Of a stretch of 11,933 nucleotides of DNA, positions 6,902 through 11,933 are shown piece after piece (the stretch's first letter is position 1; every line of letters begins with the position of its first letter). The DNA comes from Chloroflexota bacterium. Lineage in GTDB: Bacteria > Chloroflexota > Dehalococcoidia > UBA1127 > JACQUN01. The stretch spans positions 1 to 11,933 of the forward strand of contig JACQUN010000210.1 of NCBI GenBank assembly GCA_016210285.1, given 5' to 3'. The notes under the pieces were generated by a model. That model saw only the letters and a program-made list of their open reading frames with translations, made no database searches and was not told the origin of the DNA. A program made the translations under genes and the position numbers.

Positions 6902-6927
6902 ATGATATTCAAATTAGTGCACCCTAA
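6902..6927 (-). promoter_or_regulatory. Candidate promoter -10 and metalloregulator-like operator for the FTR1 gene
   Basis: Read on the minus strand, TTAGGGTGCACTAA (6914-6927) is a TTAG-N6-CTAA inverted repeat. It is followed 6 nt later by TATCAT (6902-6907), a 5/6 match to a -10 box, in the only clearly AT-rich patch of the window. No good -35 is visible, and the dyad covers that place. The outer TTAGG resembles half of a DtxR/IdeR iron box, so iron-dependent repression is a reasonable guess given the gene it precedes. The rest of the 204-bp spacer (6875-7078) holds two further small dyads, CCACT-N2-AGTGG (6944-6955) and ATGCA-N2-TGCAT (6968-6979). No gene or clear terminator for the upstream pseudouridine synthase is seen there. 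Confidence 0.35.
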
Positions 6928-7078
6928 CATCACTGTTATGCTACCACTTCAGTGGCCCAGGCGCATGATGCAGTTGCATTATTCTGGGGTAGCGGCCCAA
7001 GCCTGTCGCAGCAGATCAGCCAAGAGTTCACCCAGGAACGTCGCCAGGAAGAGATCGGGAGCAGTTTCCGCTGGGGGG

Positions 7079-8002
7079 CTAGCGGCCTTCCAGCGTCATT
7101 CCTTGTTCCAGGGCCTCCAGGACGCGCCGCAGGTCGTCAGGTAGCTCTGAGGTAAACTCCCGGTACTCGCCCGTGCTGGGCAGGCGGAAGCCCAGGCGGT
7201 GGGCATGAAGGAACTGCCTCGCCACCAACGGGGTCTTGCGCCGGCTGTACAGGGGGTCCCCTACCAGAGGGTGTCCGATGGAGGCCAGGTGGACGCGGAT
7301 CTGGTGTGTCCGCCCTGTCTCCGGGGCGGCCTCCAACACCGAGGCTTCACTGAAGCTGCGCAGGACCTGGTAGCGGGTCCGGGCAGCGCGCCCTCCAGGG
7401 ACTACGGCCATGCGCTTCCGGTTCCTGGGGTCCCGGCCAATGGGGGCTTCGACGGTTCCCTCCGGTGGGTGGGGCCTCCCCCAGGCCAGCGCCAGGTAGC
7501 TCTTGGCCACCTGTCGCGTCTGGAGTTGGCGGGCCAGGGCCAGGTGCGCCGCATCGTGCTTGGCGACCACCAGCAGTCCTGAGGTGTCCTTGTCCAGCCG
7601 GTGCACAATGCCCGGGCGAATGACTCCCCCGATGCCCGAGAGGTCGCGGCACTGGGCCAGCAGGAAGTTGACCAGGGTGTGGGCCGGGTGCCCCGGCGAG
7701 GGATGGACCGGCACGCCGCCGGGTTTGTCCACCACCAGCAGGTCCTGGTCCTCATAGACCACGTGGAGGGGAGCCGCTTCCGCGACGAGGGGGAGAGGAG
7801 CGGGGGGTGGCACAACCACGACGACCTGATCCCCGGCCCTGAGCCGCTGAGCCGCCTTGGCCGAGGCCCCGTTCACGGTGACCAGGCCATCTCTGATGAG
7901 GCCCTGGCACCGGGAACGGGAGAGGTCGGGGCAGCGCAGGGCAAGGTAGCGGTCCAGGCGGACGCCCCCCCCTTCCACTGTGAAAAGGCGCTGGTCTGGC
8001 AT
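7079..8002 (-). CDS. RluA/RluD-family 23S rRNA pseudouridine synthase
   Basis: This 307-residue RNA-modifying enzyme converts uridine to pseudouridine, most likely in 23S rRNA. An S4 RNA-binding domain occupies roughly residues 14-62 ('VRLDRYLALRCPDLSRSRCQ' then 'IRDGLVTVNG'). The catalytic domain follows: 'LLVVDKPGGVPVHP' (88-101), the active-site motif 'HRLDKDTSGLLV' (134-145) with catalytic Asp137, and 'ETGRTHQIRVHLASIGHPLVGDP' spread over two closing blocks. The S4 domain and length fit RluD or RluB-like relatives of the RluA class better than RluA itself; the exact target base cannot be read. The ATG at 8002 is 3 nt after the lspA stop. The lspA-rlu order is common in bacteria. The stop is 204 bp before the FTR1 gene on the same strand. 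Confidence 0.92.
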   Translation of the reverse strand: MPDQRLFTVEGGGVRLDRYLALRCPDLSRSRCQGLIRDGLVTVNGASAKAAQRLRAGDQVVVVVPPPAPLPLVAEAAPLHVVYEDQDLLVVDKPGGVPVHPSPGHPAHTLVNFLLAQCRDLSGIGGVIRPGIVHRLDKDTSGLLVVAKHDAAHLALARQLQTRQVAKSYLALAWGRPHPPEGTVEAPIGRDPRNRKRMAVVPGGRAARTRYQVLRSFSEASVLEAAPETGRTHQIRVHLASIGHPLVGDPLYSRRKTPLVARQFLHAHRLGFRLPSTGEYREFTSELPDDLRRVLEALEQGMTLEGR

Positions 8003-8005
8003 GGC

Positions 8006-8560
8006 TCAGCACCCCACCTCAGGAGGCGGGGGGTGGGGTGGGTCGGGCAGGCTTGGGTTGTCAGGGCGCCTTCGAGGGGGCTGGCTCTGTGAGAACAGGA
8101 TCATGCCCCCTAGGAGGATGATGCCGATGACGATGGAGGAGTCTGCCACGTTGAACACAGGCCACCAGCCCAGGTCAATGAAGTCCACCACGTACCCCAG
8201 CCTGACCCGGTCCACCAGGTTGCCCATTGCCCCGCCAAGCTGGAGGCCCAGGCTCAGCCCCATCAGCGGCCCTGGAAGAGTATGGGTGCGGTAGAACAGG
8301 AGAAGCACCCCTACCCCTACGAAGGATGCGATGATGAGGAACAAGGTCTGGTCGGGGAAAAGGCCGAAGGCACTCCCCGTGTTCGTGACATGGGTGATGC
8401 GGACCAGCCCTTCCCGGGGCACCGACTCGCCCCTGGCCAGGTGGGACTCCACCAGGGACTTGGTGAGCTGGTCGGCGAGGAGGACGATAGCGAAAATGGG
8501 GAGCAGGAAGCTATCGCGGAGCAACCTTGATGGTGAGGGGCTTACGGCGCGTGGTTCCAT
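8006..8560 (-). CDS. lspA: Lipoprotein signal peptidase (signal peptidase II)
   Basis: This inner-membrane aspartic protease cuts signal peptides from diacylglyceryl-modified prolipoproteins. From the ATG at 8560 it has 184 residues and four membrane helices. The conserved motifs are 'ADQLTKSLVE' (29-38), 'VTNTGSAFGLF' (58-68), 'GGAMGNLVDRV' (109-119) with catalytic Asp117, and 'FNVADSSI' (136-143) with catalytic Asp140. The start is uncertain: an in-frame ATG at 8617 would add 19 residues, and neither has a convincing ribosome-binding site. The last 25 residues are Pro/Arg-rich ('PPRRRPDNPSLPDPP...'), an unusual cytosolic tail. The gene is 3 nt from the pseudouridine synthase gene and is preceded by a hairpin-rich spacer. 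Its own promoter should lie between 8561 and 8786, but I see no clear one. Confidence 0.93.
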   Translation of the reverse strand: MEPRAVSPSPSRLLRDSFLLPIFAIVLLADQLTKSLVESHLARGESVPREGLVRITHVTNTGSAFGLFPDQTLFLIIASFVGVGVLLLFYRTHTLPGPLMGLSLGLQLGGAMGNLVDRVRLGYVVDFIDLGWWPVFNVADSSIVIGIILLGGMILFSQSQPPRRRPDNPSLPDPPHPPPPEVGC

Positions 8561-8639
8561 GCAAGCAATCTGTCGTGGAGCCTCAGCATAGACTCTGGCT
8601 GCCTTCCAGCATACCATAGTTCAGGGGCATCACGCGGCT

Positions 8640-8715
8640 CCCTGCCGCTCTTGGGCAGGGGGTAAATTGTATCTGGGGGACACCCCCAGACCCCCGTCAA
8701 AGGGGCTTCGCCCCT
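8640..8715. repeat. Cluster of three GC-rich hairpins (REP-like) between hydrolase gene and lspA
   Basis: Three perfect inverted repeats lie in 76 bp. They are CCCTGCC-N7-GGCAGGG (8640-8660), TCTGGGGG-ACA-CCCCCAGA (8672-8690) and AGGGGC-TTC-GCCCCT (8701-8715). C and G runs between them also allow alternative pairings. The layout resembles dispersed palindromic intergenic elements seen in GC-rich bacteria. It sits downstream of the hydrolase gene on the minus strand, so it could end or stabilise that transcript. The minus strand lacks a good T-run after the stems. On the plus strand TTTTT follows at 8727-8731, but no plus-strand gene ends here. Confidence 0.5.
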
Positions 8716-8786
8716 CTGATCATCCCTTTTTCATCACCCTGTTGGGGCATTATGGAAAGGTGACGGCAGCCTGGCGCACGCTCCTG

Positions 8787-9440
8787 CTACTCCCTGGGGC
8801 ACAACCAGCGCTGGAAGAACTCCGCAACGAGGTCCCCCACCGTCTCCTCCTGGCCCCGGAAGAAGTGGTCCGCGCCTTCCAGGAGGTGCACCTCCTTTGG
8901 GTCAGGGAGCCGCTGGGCCAGGAAGGTGAACTGGTCCGGCGGGGTCACGTGGTCCTGGTCGCCCATCAAGACGAGCTTGGGCAGGGACAGATCGGCCCCT
9001 GCGGCACGGCTGAGGGCGTGTCCTGGGCATGCCACCAGGGCCACGGCAGCCACCAGCCCCTCTTGAGCTGCCGCCTGCAAGGCTACCCTTGCGCCGAAGG
9101 AGTACCCTGCGATGCCGACCTGTCCCGCATCCACCCCTTTGAGGAGGGTCAGGTAGGTCACCGCCTGGGCTGCGTCCTCCACCTCCCCAGCGCCGTGGGC
9201 GAACTCCCCTTGGCTGCCACCCACGCCCCGGAAGTTGAACCGCAGCGCGGCGATCCCACGCGAAGGCAGGCTCTGGCACAGGGCCCGCACCACGCTGCTC
9301 TCCATGTCCCCGCCGTAGAGCGGATGGGGATGACACACCGCCACGGCGGGAAACGGGCCCGCCCCAACCGGCAGGTGGAGACGGCCCTCCAGGGTGAGCT
9401 CGCTGCTCTTGAAGGTGACTGGGTGGAGCGTTTGCCTCAT
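8787..9440 (-). CDS. Alpha/beta hydrolase (COG2945/dienelactone-hydrolase-like)
   Basis: This 217-residue soluble serine hydrolase has 'VCHPHPLYGGDMES' (35-48), which forms the oxyanion region typical of COG2945-like proteins. 'LRFNFRGVGGSQGEF' (66-80) follows. The nucleophile elbow 'GYSFGA' carries Ser114, 'LMGDQDHVTPP' carries Asp163, and 'EGADHFF' carries His192. The substrate is unknown; small esters or acyl groups are possible. The ATG at 9440 was chosen because it follows the stop of the phosphatidyltransferase gene by 1 nt and begins the conserved part. A GTG- or ATG-type extension to 9545 would lie inside that gene and has no family-like sequence. It is the last gene of the inositol-lipid cluster and may act on an acyl group of the lipid (inference), or be unrelated. 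Confidence 0.87.
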   Translation of the reverse strand: MRQTLHPVTFKSSELTLEGRLHLPVGAGPFPAVAVCHPHPLYGGDMESSVVRALCQSLPSRGIAALRFNFRGVGGSQGEFAHGAGEVEDAAQAVTYLTLLKGVDAGQVGIAGYSFGARVALQAAAQEGLVAAVALVACPGHALSRAAGADLSLPKLVLMGDQDHVTPPDQFTFLAQRLPDPKEVHLLEGADHFFRGQEETVGDLVAEFFQRWLCPRE

Positions 9441-9441
9441 C

Positions 9442-10059
9442 CTATTTGCCCCCTGCGGACCTCCAGGAGTGATACATCCGCTGCAGAGAGGTGAAGAGCG
9501 CCAGGGCGGCGATGATGCCCAGGGCGATGGGCACCTGCTTCGCAAGCAGGCCGACGGCCAGCACCACCACCCGCTCAGGGCGGGTCATGATGCCCGCTGC
9601 GCCGGGGATTCCCACCCCCTCGGACCTTGCCCGCACATAGCTCACCAGGACCGAGCCGGCGAAGGCCAGGTAGCAGAGCAGGGAAGGCACCACGGCGCCG
9701 CGTTCGAGGTAGAACACCAGGAGGCCGAGGAAAACCCCTGCCTCTGCTACCCGGTCCGCCACCGAGTCCAGCAGGGCCCCGAAGGCGGTGGCACGCCCCG
9801 AGAGACGGGCCACCGCGCCGTCCAGGAAGTCGAAGACGCCCGAGGCGAGAAGGACGAGGCCGGCGGGAAGGAAGCGGCCGGTGCTTGCCAGGTACGCAGC
9901 GCCGCCACTGAGGACAAGGCCCAGGAGCGTGACGGCGTTGGGGCTGAGGCCCATGCGGTGCAGCAGACGCGCTGCGGGCTCCTCGAAGAAGCGTGCCAGC
10001 AGGCGACGCAGGTAAAGGCGTCCCGGCAGGGGTTTCCCTCTGAGCACCTTCCGGCCCAT
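9442..10059 (-). CDS. CDP-alcohol phosphatidyltransferase, likely PI-phosphate synthase
   Basis: This integral membrane enzyme of 205 residues transfers a phosphatidyl group from CDP-diacylglycerol to an alcohol. The complete family motif is present: Asp77-x2-Asp80-Gly81-x2-Ala84-Arg85-x8-Gly94-x3-Asp98-x3-Asp102. About six membrane helices are visible. The later block 'YVRARSEGVGIPG' resembles actinobacterial PI-phosphate synthase (PgsA1) more than PG-phosphate synthase. With an inositol-3-phosphate synthase gene and a PimA-like gene directly upstream, the acceptor is most likely inositol-1-phosphate (inference). The ATG at 10059, 8 nt after the stop of the glycosyltransferase gene, is preferred over the TTG just before it. 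The hydrolase gene follows after 1 nt. Confidence 0.9.
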   Translation of the reverse strand: MGRKVLRGKPLPGRLYLRRLLARFFEEPAARLLHRMGLSPNAVTLLGLVLSGGAAYLASTGRFLPAGLVLLASGVFDFLDGAVARLSGRATAFGALLDSVADRVAEAGVFLGLLVFYLERGAVVPSLLCYLAFAGSVLVSYVRARSEGVGIPGAAGIMTRPERVVVLAVGLLAKQVPIALGIIAALALFTSLQRMYHSWRSAGGK

Positions 10060-10067
10060 CAACAGGC

Positions 10068-11231
10068 CTACGGCTCCGCCGTCACCGTTGAGGTGGAGGC
10101 ATGGCCCAGGGTAGCGAGATAGTACTCCATCACCTGGCTGGCAACCCGTTCCCAGCGGTACTCCCGGGCTTTGGCCTGGCCCCGCTGCCCCAGGGCCTCC
10201 CGGAGAGCTGCGTCCACGATGAGGCGGCGGATCCCCTCGGCCAGCGCCTCATCGTCCTTGGGCGGCACCAGGAGGCCTTCCGCACCCTCCTGCACCACGC
10301 TGGCGTACCCCTCGATGCGGGAGGCAACGATGGGGACTCCAGCGGTCATGGCCTCAAGCAGGACAATGCCGAAGCTCTCCTTCCCGGTGGCGGGTGCACA
10401 GAAGATGTGGGCGGAGTGGTAGAAGCGGGGGAGGTCCTGGTAGGGGACGCCCCCGGTGAAGACCACGTCCTTGAGGTTGCGCTCCCCCATGAGCCGGTAG
10501 CAGTCCTTGTCCAGGTTGCCGGGGCCGACGACGATGAGGCGCAGGTTTGGATACTCCCACTTCAAGCGGCTGTAGGCCCCCAGGAGGTGCTTCAGCCCCT
10601 TCCGCTTCTCCAGCCTGCCCACAAACAGGAGGTTCAGTTTCCCGTCGTTGAACTCTGGCAGGGGCTCGCGGCCCCGGGCAAAGTGCTCCACGTCGATGCC
10701 GTTGGGGATGACGGTGTAGTCGCCTGGGAAGTAGCTGCGCACGAAGTCGCGCGCTGGCCTGGAGACTGCGATGCGCCCCTGGAGCCTCCGAACCCAGTGG
10801 TTCAGGACTGGCCGGGCGAGCCAGTAGATCTTGCTGCCAGGGCGGTAGGCGTGGAAGGTCCCCACATTGACGGACCGCGAGTACCTCAGGAACGCCAGGG
10901 GCAAGAAGGGGGTGAGGGGCTCATGGAGATGGATGATGTCGAAGTGCTCGCGCTCCAGGAGGGCCTTGATCCTGGGGAGGAGCCAGAGGGAGACGGTGAT
11001 GCGGGCGATGGAGCCGTTGCTGGGCACGGGGATGGGCCTACCAAGGTGGACGAGGTTGTCTATCCCCAGGGCGCTGGGGGATTTCGAGGAGGGAGCGAGA
11101 ATCTTGACGGTGTGCCCGGCCCGCGTGAACTGCTGGGCCAGCTGTTGAATGTGGTTGGCCACACCGCCGGGGTGGGCGAAGTCATACGGGGAAACCAGAG
11201 CGATGTTCAACCCGGACGCCCTCTTTTGCAC
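10068..11231 (-). CDS. PimA-like GT4 glycosyltransferase
   Basis: This 387-residue GT-B glycosyltransferase of family GT4 looks strongly like mycobacterial PimA, which mannosylates phosphatidylinositol at the inner face of the membrane. Matching blocks in order are: 'SPYDFAHPGGVANHIQQLA' (14-32), 'GRPIPVPSNGSIARI' (64-78), 'FDIIHLHEP' (97-105), 'GTFHAY' with His127 at the place of PimA His118, 'GRIAVS' (152-157), 'IPNGID' (175-180), 'LLFVGRLEKRKG' (201-212) and 'CAPATGKESFGIVLLEAMTAG' (278-298) with the donor-binding Glu285-x7-Glu293. The start is a GTG at 11231, 29 nt after the ino1 stop, with AGAAGG upstream. The neighbours support a PI-type acceptor. The donor (GDP-mannose or another) is not known. 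Other GT4 enzymes of glycolipid synthesis remain possible. Confidence 0.9.
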   Translation of the reverse strand: MQKRASGLNIALVSPYDFAHPGGVANHIQQLAQQFTRAGHTVKILAPSSKSPSALGIDNLVHLGRPIPVPSNGSIARITVSLWLLPRIKALLEREHFDIIHLHEPLTPFLPLAFLRYSRSVNVGTFHAYRPGSKIYWLARPVLNHWVRRLQGRIAVSRPARDFVRSYFPGDYTVIPNGIDVEHFARGREPLPEFNDGKLNLLFVGRLEKRKGLKHLLGAYSRLKWEYPNLRLIVVGPGNLDKDCYRLMGERNLKDVVFTGGVPYQDLPRFYHSAHIFCAPATGKESFGIVLLEAMTAGVPIVASRIEGYASVVQEGAEGLLVPPKDDEALAEGIRRLIVDAALREALGQRGQAKAREYRWERVASQVMEYYLATLGHASTSTVTAEP

Positions 11232-11260
11232 GCCCTTCGCCTTCTGGCCAGACCTGCCAA

Positions 11261-11933
11261 CTAGGGCAGCGAGGTGGGGGCTTTGCCGTTCTCCCGTCCG
11301 TCAATAAAGGCTTCCACCATCTCCCGGGCGTCGTCGTCGGGGAACTGAAGCGGTGGGGACTTCATGAAATAGGCTGAGGGAGCCACCAGCGTCCCGCTGA
11401 GGCCGCGGTCCATGGCCAGCTTGGCGCACCGGATGGCGTCGATGACCACCCCCGCTGAGTTCGGGCTGTCCCACACCTCCAGCTTCAGCTCCACGTTGAT
11501 GGGGACGCCGCCGAAGCCCGTCCCCTCCATGCGGATGTAGCAGTACTTGCGGTCCAGGAGGAACGGGACATAGTCGCTGGGGCCGATGTGGATGTTCTCG
11601 GCCCCAATGTCGTAGTCAAGCATGGAGGTGACGGCGTTGGTCTTGGAGATCTTTTTGGACTGAAGGCGCTCTCGCTCCAGCATGTTCAGGAAGTCCGTGT
11701 TGCCGCCGAAGTTGAGCTGGTAGGACCGGTCCAGGGTCACGCCCCTGTCCCTGAACAGCCGCGTGAGGACCCGGTGTGTTATGGTCGCTCCAAGCTGCGA
11801 CTTGATGTCGTCCCCTATGATGGGCAAGCCCCTGTCCTTGAACCGCTTCTGCCAGTAAGACTCCCTGGCTATGAAGACTGGGATACAGTTGACGAAGGCG
11901 CAGCCAGCCGCCAGCACCTGCTCCACGTACCAC
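11261..11933 (-). CDS. ino1: Inositol-3-phosphate synthase, N-terminal part outside window
   Basis: This enzyme converts glucose 6-phosphate to 1D-myo-inositol 3-phosphate with NAD as a bound cofactor. The 223 C-terminal residues are visible and the frame is open to the window edge. Characteristic blocks are '[20 protein letters not shown]', '[15 protein letters not shown]', '[20 protein letters not shown]' and '[20 protein letters not shown]' followed by 'RCAK'. These include the lysines and aspartates of the active site in this family. The short, bacterial/archaeal-type C-terminus ends soon after. It is the first visible gene of a same-strand cluster with a PimA-like transferase and a CDP-alcohol phosphatidyltransferase, for which it would supply inositol phosphate. 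A role in making an inositol osmolyte instead cannot be excluded. Confidence 0.95.
   Translation of the reverse strand, partial: WYVEQVLAAGCAFVNCIPVFIARESYWQKRFKDRGLPIIGDDIKSQLGATITHRVLTRLFRDRGVTLDRSYQLNFGGNTDFLNMLERERLQSKKISKTNAVTSMLDYDIGAENIHIGPSDYVPFLLDRKYCYIRMEGTGFGGVPINVELKLEVWDSPNSAGVVIDAIRCAKLAMDRGLSGTLVAPSAYFMKSPPLQFPDDDAREMVEAFIDGRENGKAPTSLP

Noticed and set aside
6944..6979. Small dyads CCACT-N2-AGTGG and ATGCA-N2-TGCAT upstream of the iron-permease gene
   Set aside because: They are short, further from the likely promoter, and each is expected by chance at a fair rate; noted only as part of the spacer description.
9441..9545. N-terminal extension of the alpha/beta hydrolase by 35 residues
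   Set aside because: It lies inside the preceding phosphatidyltransferase gene, lacks family-like sequence, and the ATG at 9440 fits the conserved start and tight gene packing.
10101..11264. 387-codon open frame on the plus strand opposite the PimA-like gene
   Set aside because: The real gene on the minus strand has clear GT4 motifs throughout; the plus frame has no recognisable domain.
1..11933. tRNA, rRNA, CRISPR arrays, insertion sequences
   Set aside because: I looked for T-loop sequences, evenly spaced direct repeats and transposase motifs on both strands and saw none.

Overview
The window is GC-rich bacterial chromosomal DNA, densely packed with short spacers. It holds twelve protein genes, two of them cut by the window edges. 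I saw no tRNA, rRNA, CRISPR array or insertion sequence. Three features together suggest a Chloroflexota-like organism, perhaps of the Dehalococcoidia lineage: the GC content, a DUF951 protein beside type-2 pyrF, and an Ino1/PimA-like/CDP-alcohol transferase cluster. An actinobacterial-type relative is the main alternative. This placement is inference; no marker gene settles it.

Left part (1-4680): the C-terminal part of an amidohydrolase runs rightwards, followed by a TauE/SafE-type membrane transporter. Convergent to these, on the minus strand, is a tight sfsA-nth pair (SfsA nuclease-fold protein, then an EndoIII/MagIII-like DNA glycosylase). The glycosylase reading frame runs 81 nt into the 3' end of the transporter gene. 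Divergent from sfsA, across a 226-bp spacer, are pyrF (OMP decarboxylase, type 2) and a small DUF951 gene. The spacer contains a bulged hairpin just upstream of pyrF.

Middle (4757-6874, minus): one 705-residue gene joins an FTR1 iron permease to a membrane polyferredoxin with two 4Fe-4S cysteine sets. In the known FtrABCD iron-uptake system these two parts are separate proteins, FtrC and FtrD. The gene has a strong ribosome-binding site and an AT-rich upstream region carrying a TTAG-N6-CTAA dyad, which may be a metalloregulator operator.

Right part (7079-11933, minus): reading in the direction of transcription, ino1 (inositol-3-phosphate synthase, cut by the edge), a PimA-like GT4 glycosyltransferase, a CDP-alcohol phosphatidyltransferase and an alpha/beta hydrolase form one compact cluster. 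It is likely to make a phosphatidylinositol-based glycolipid: glucose-6-phosphate to inositol-phosphate, to PI-phosphate, to glycosylated PI. A spacer with three GC-rich hairpins separates it from lspA and an RluA/RluD-family pseudouridine synthase, which are 3 nt apart.

The strongest candidates for something new are the FTR1-polyferredoxin fusion with its possible operator, and the inositol-glycolipid cassette if the host is not an actinobacterium.
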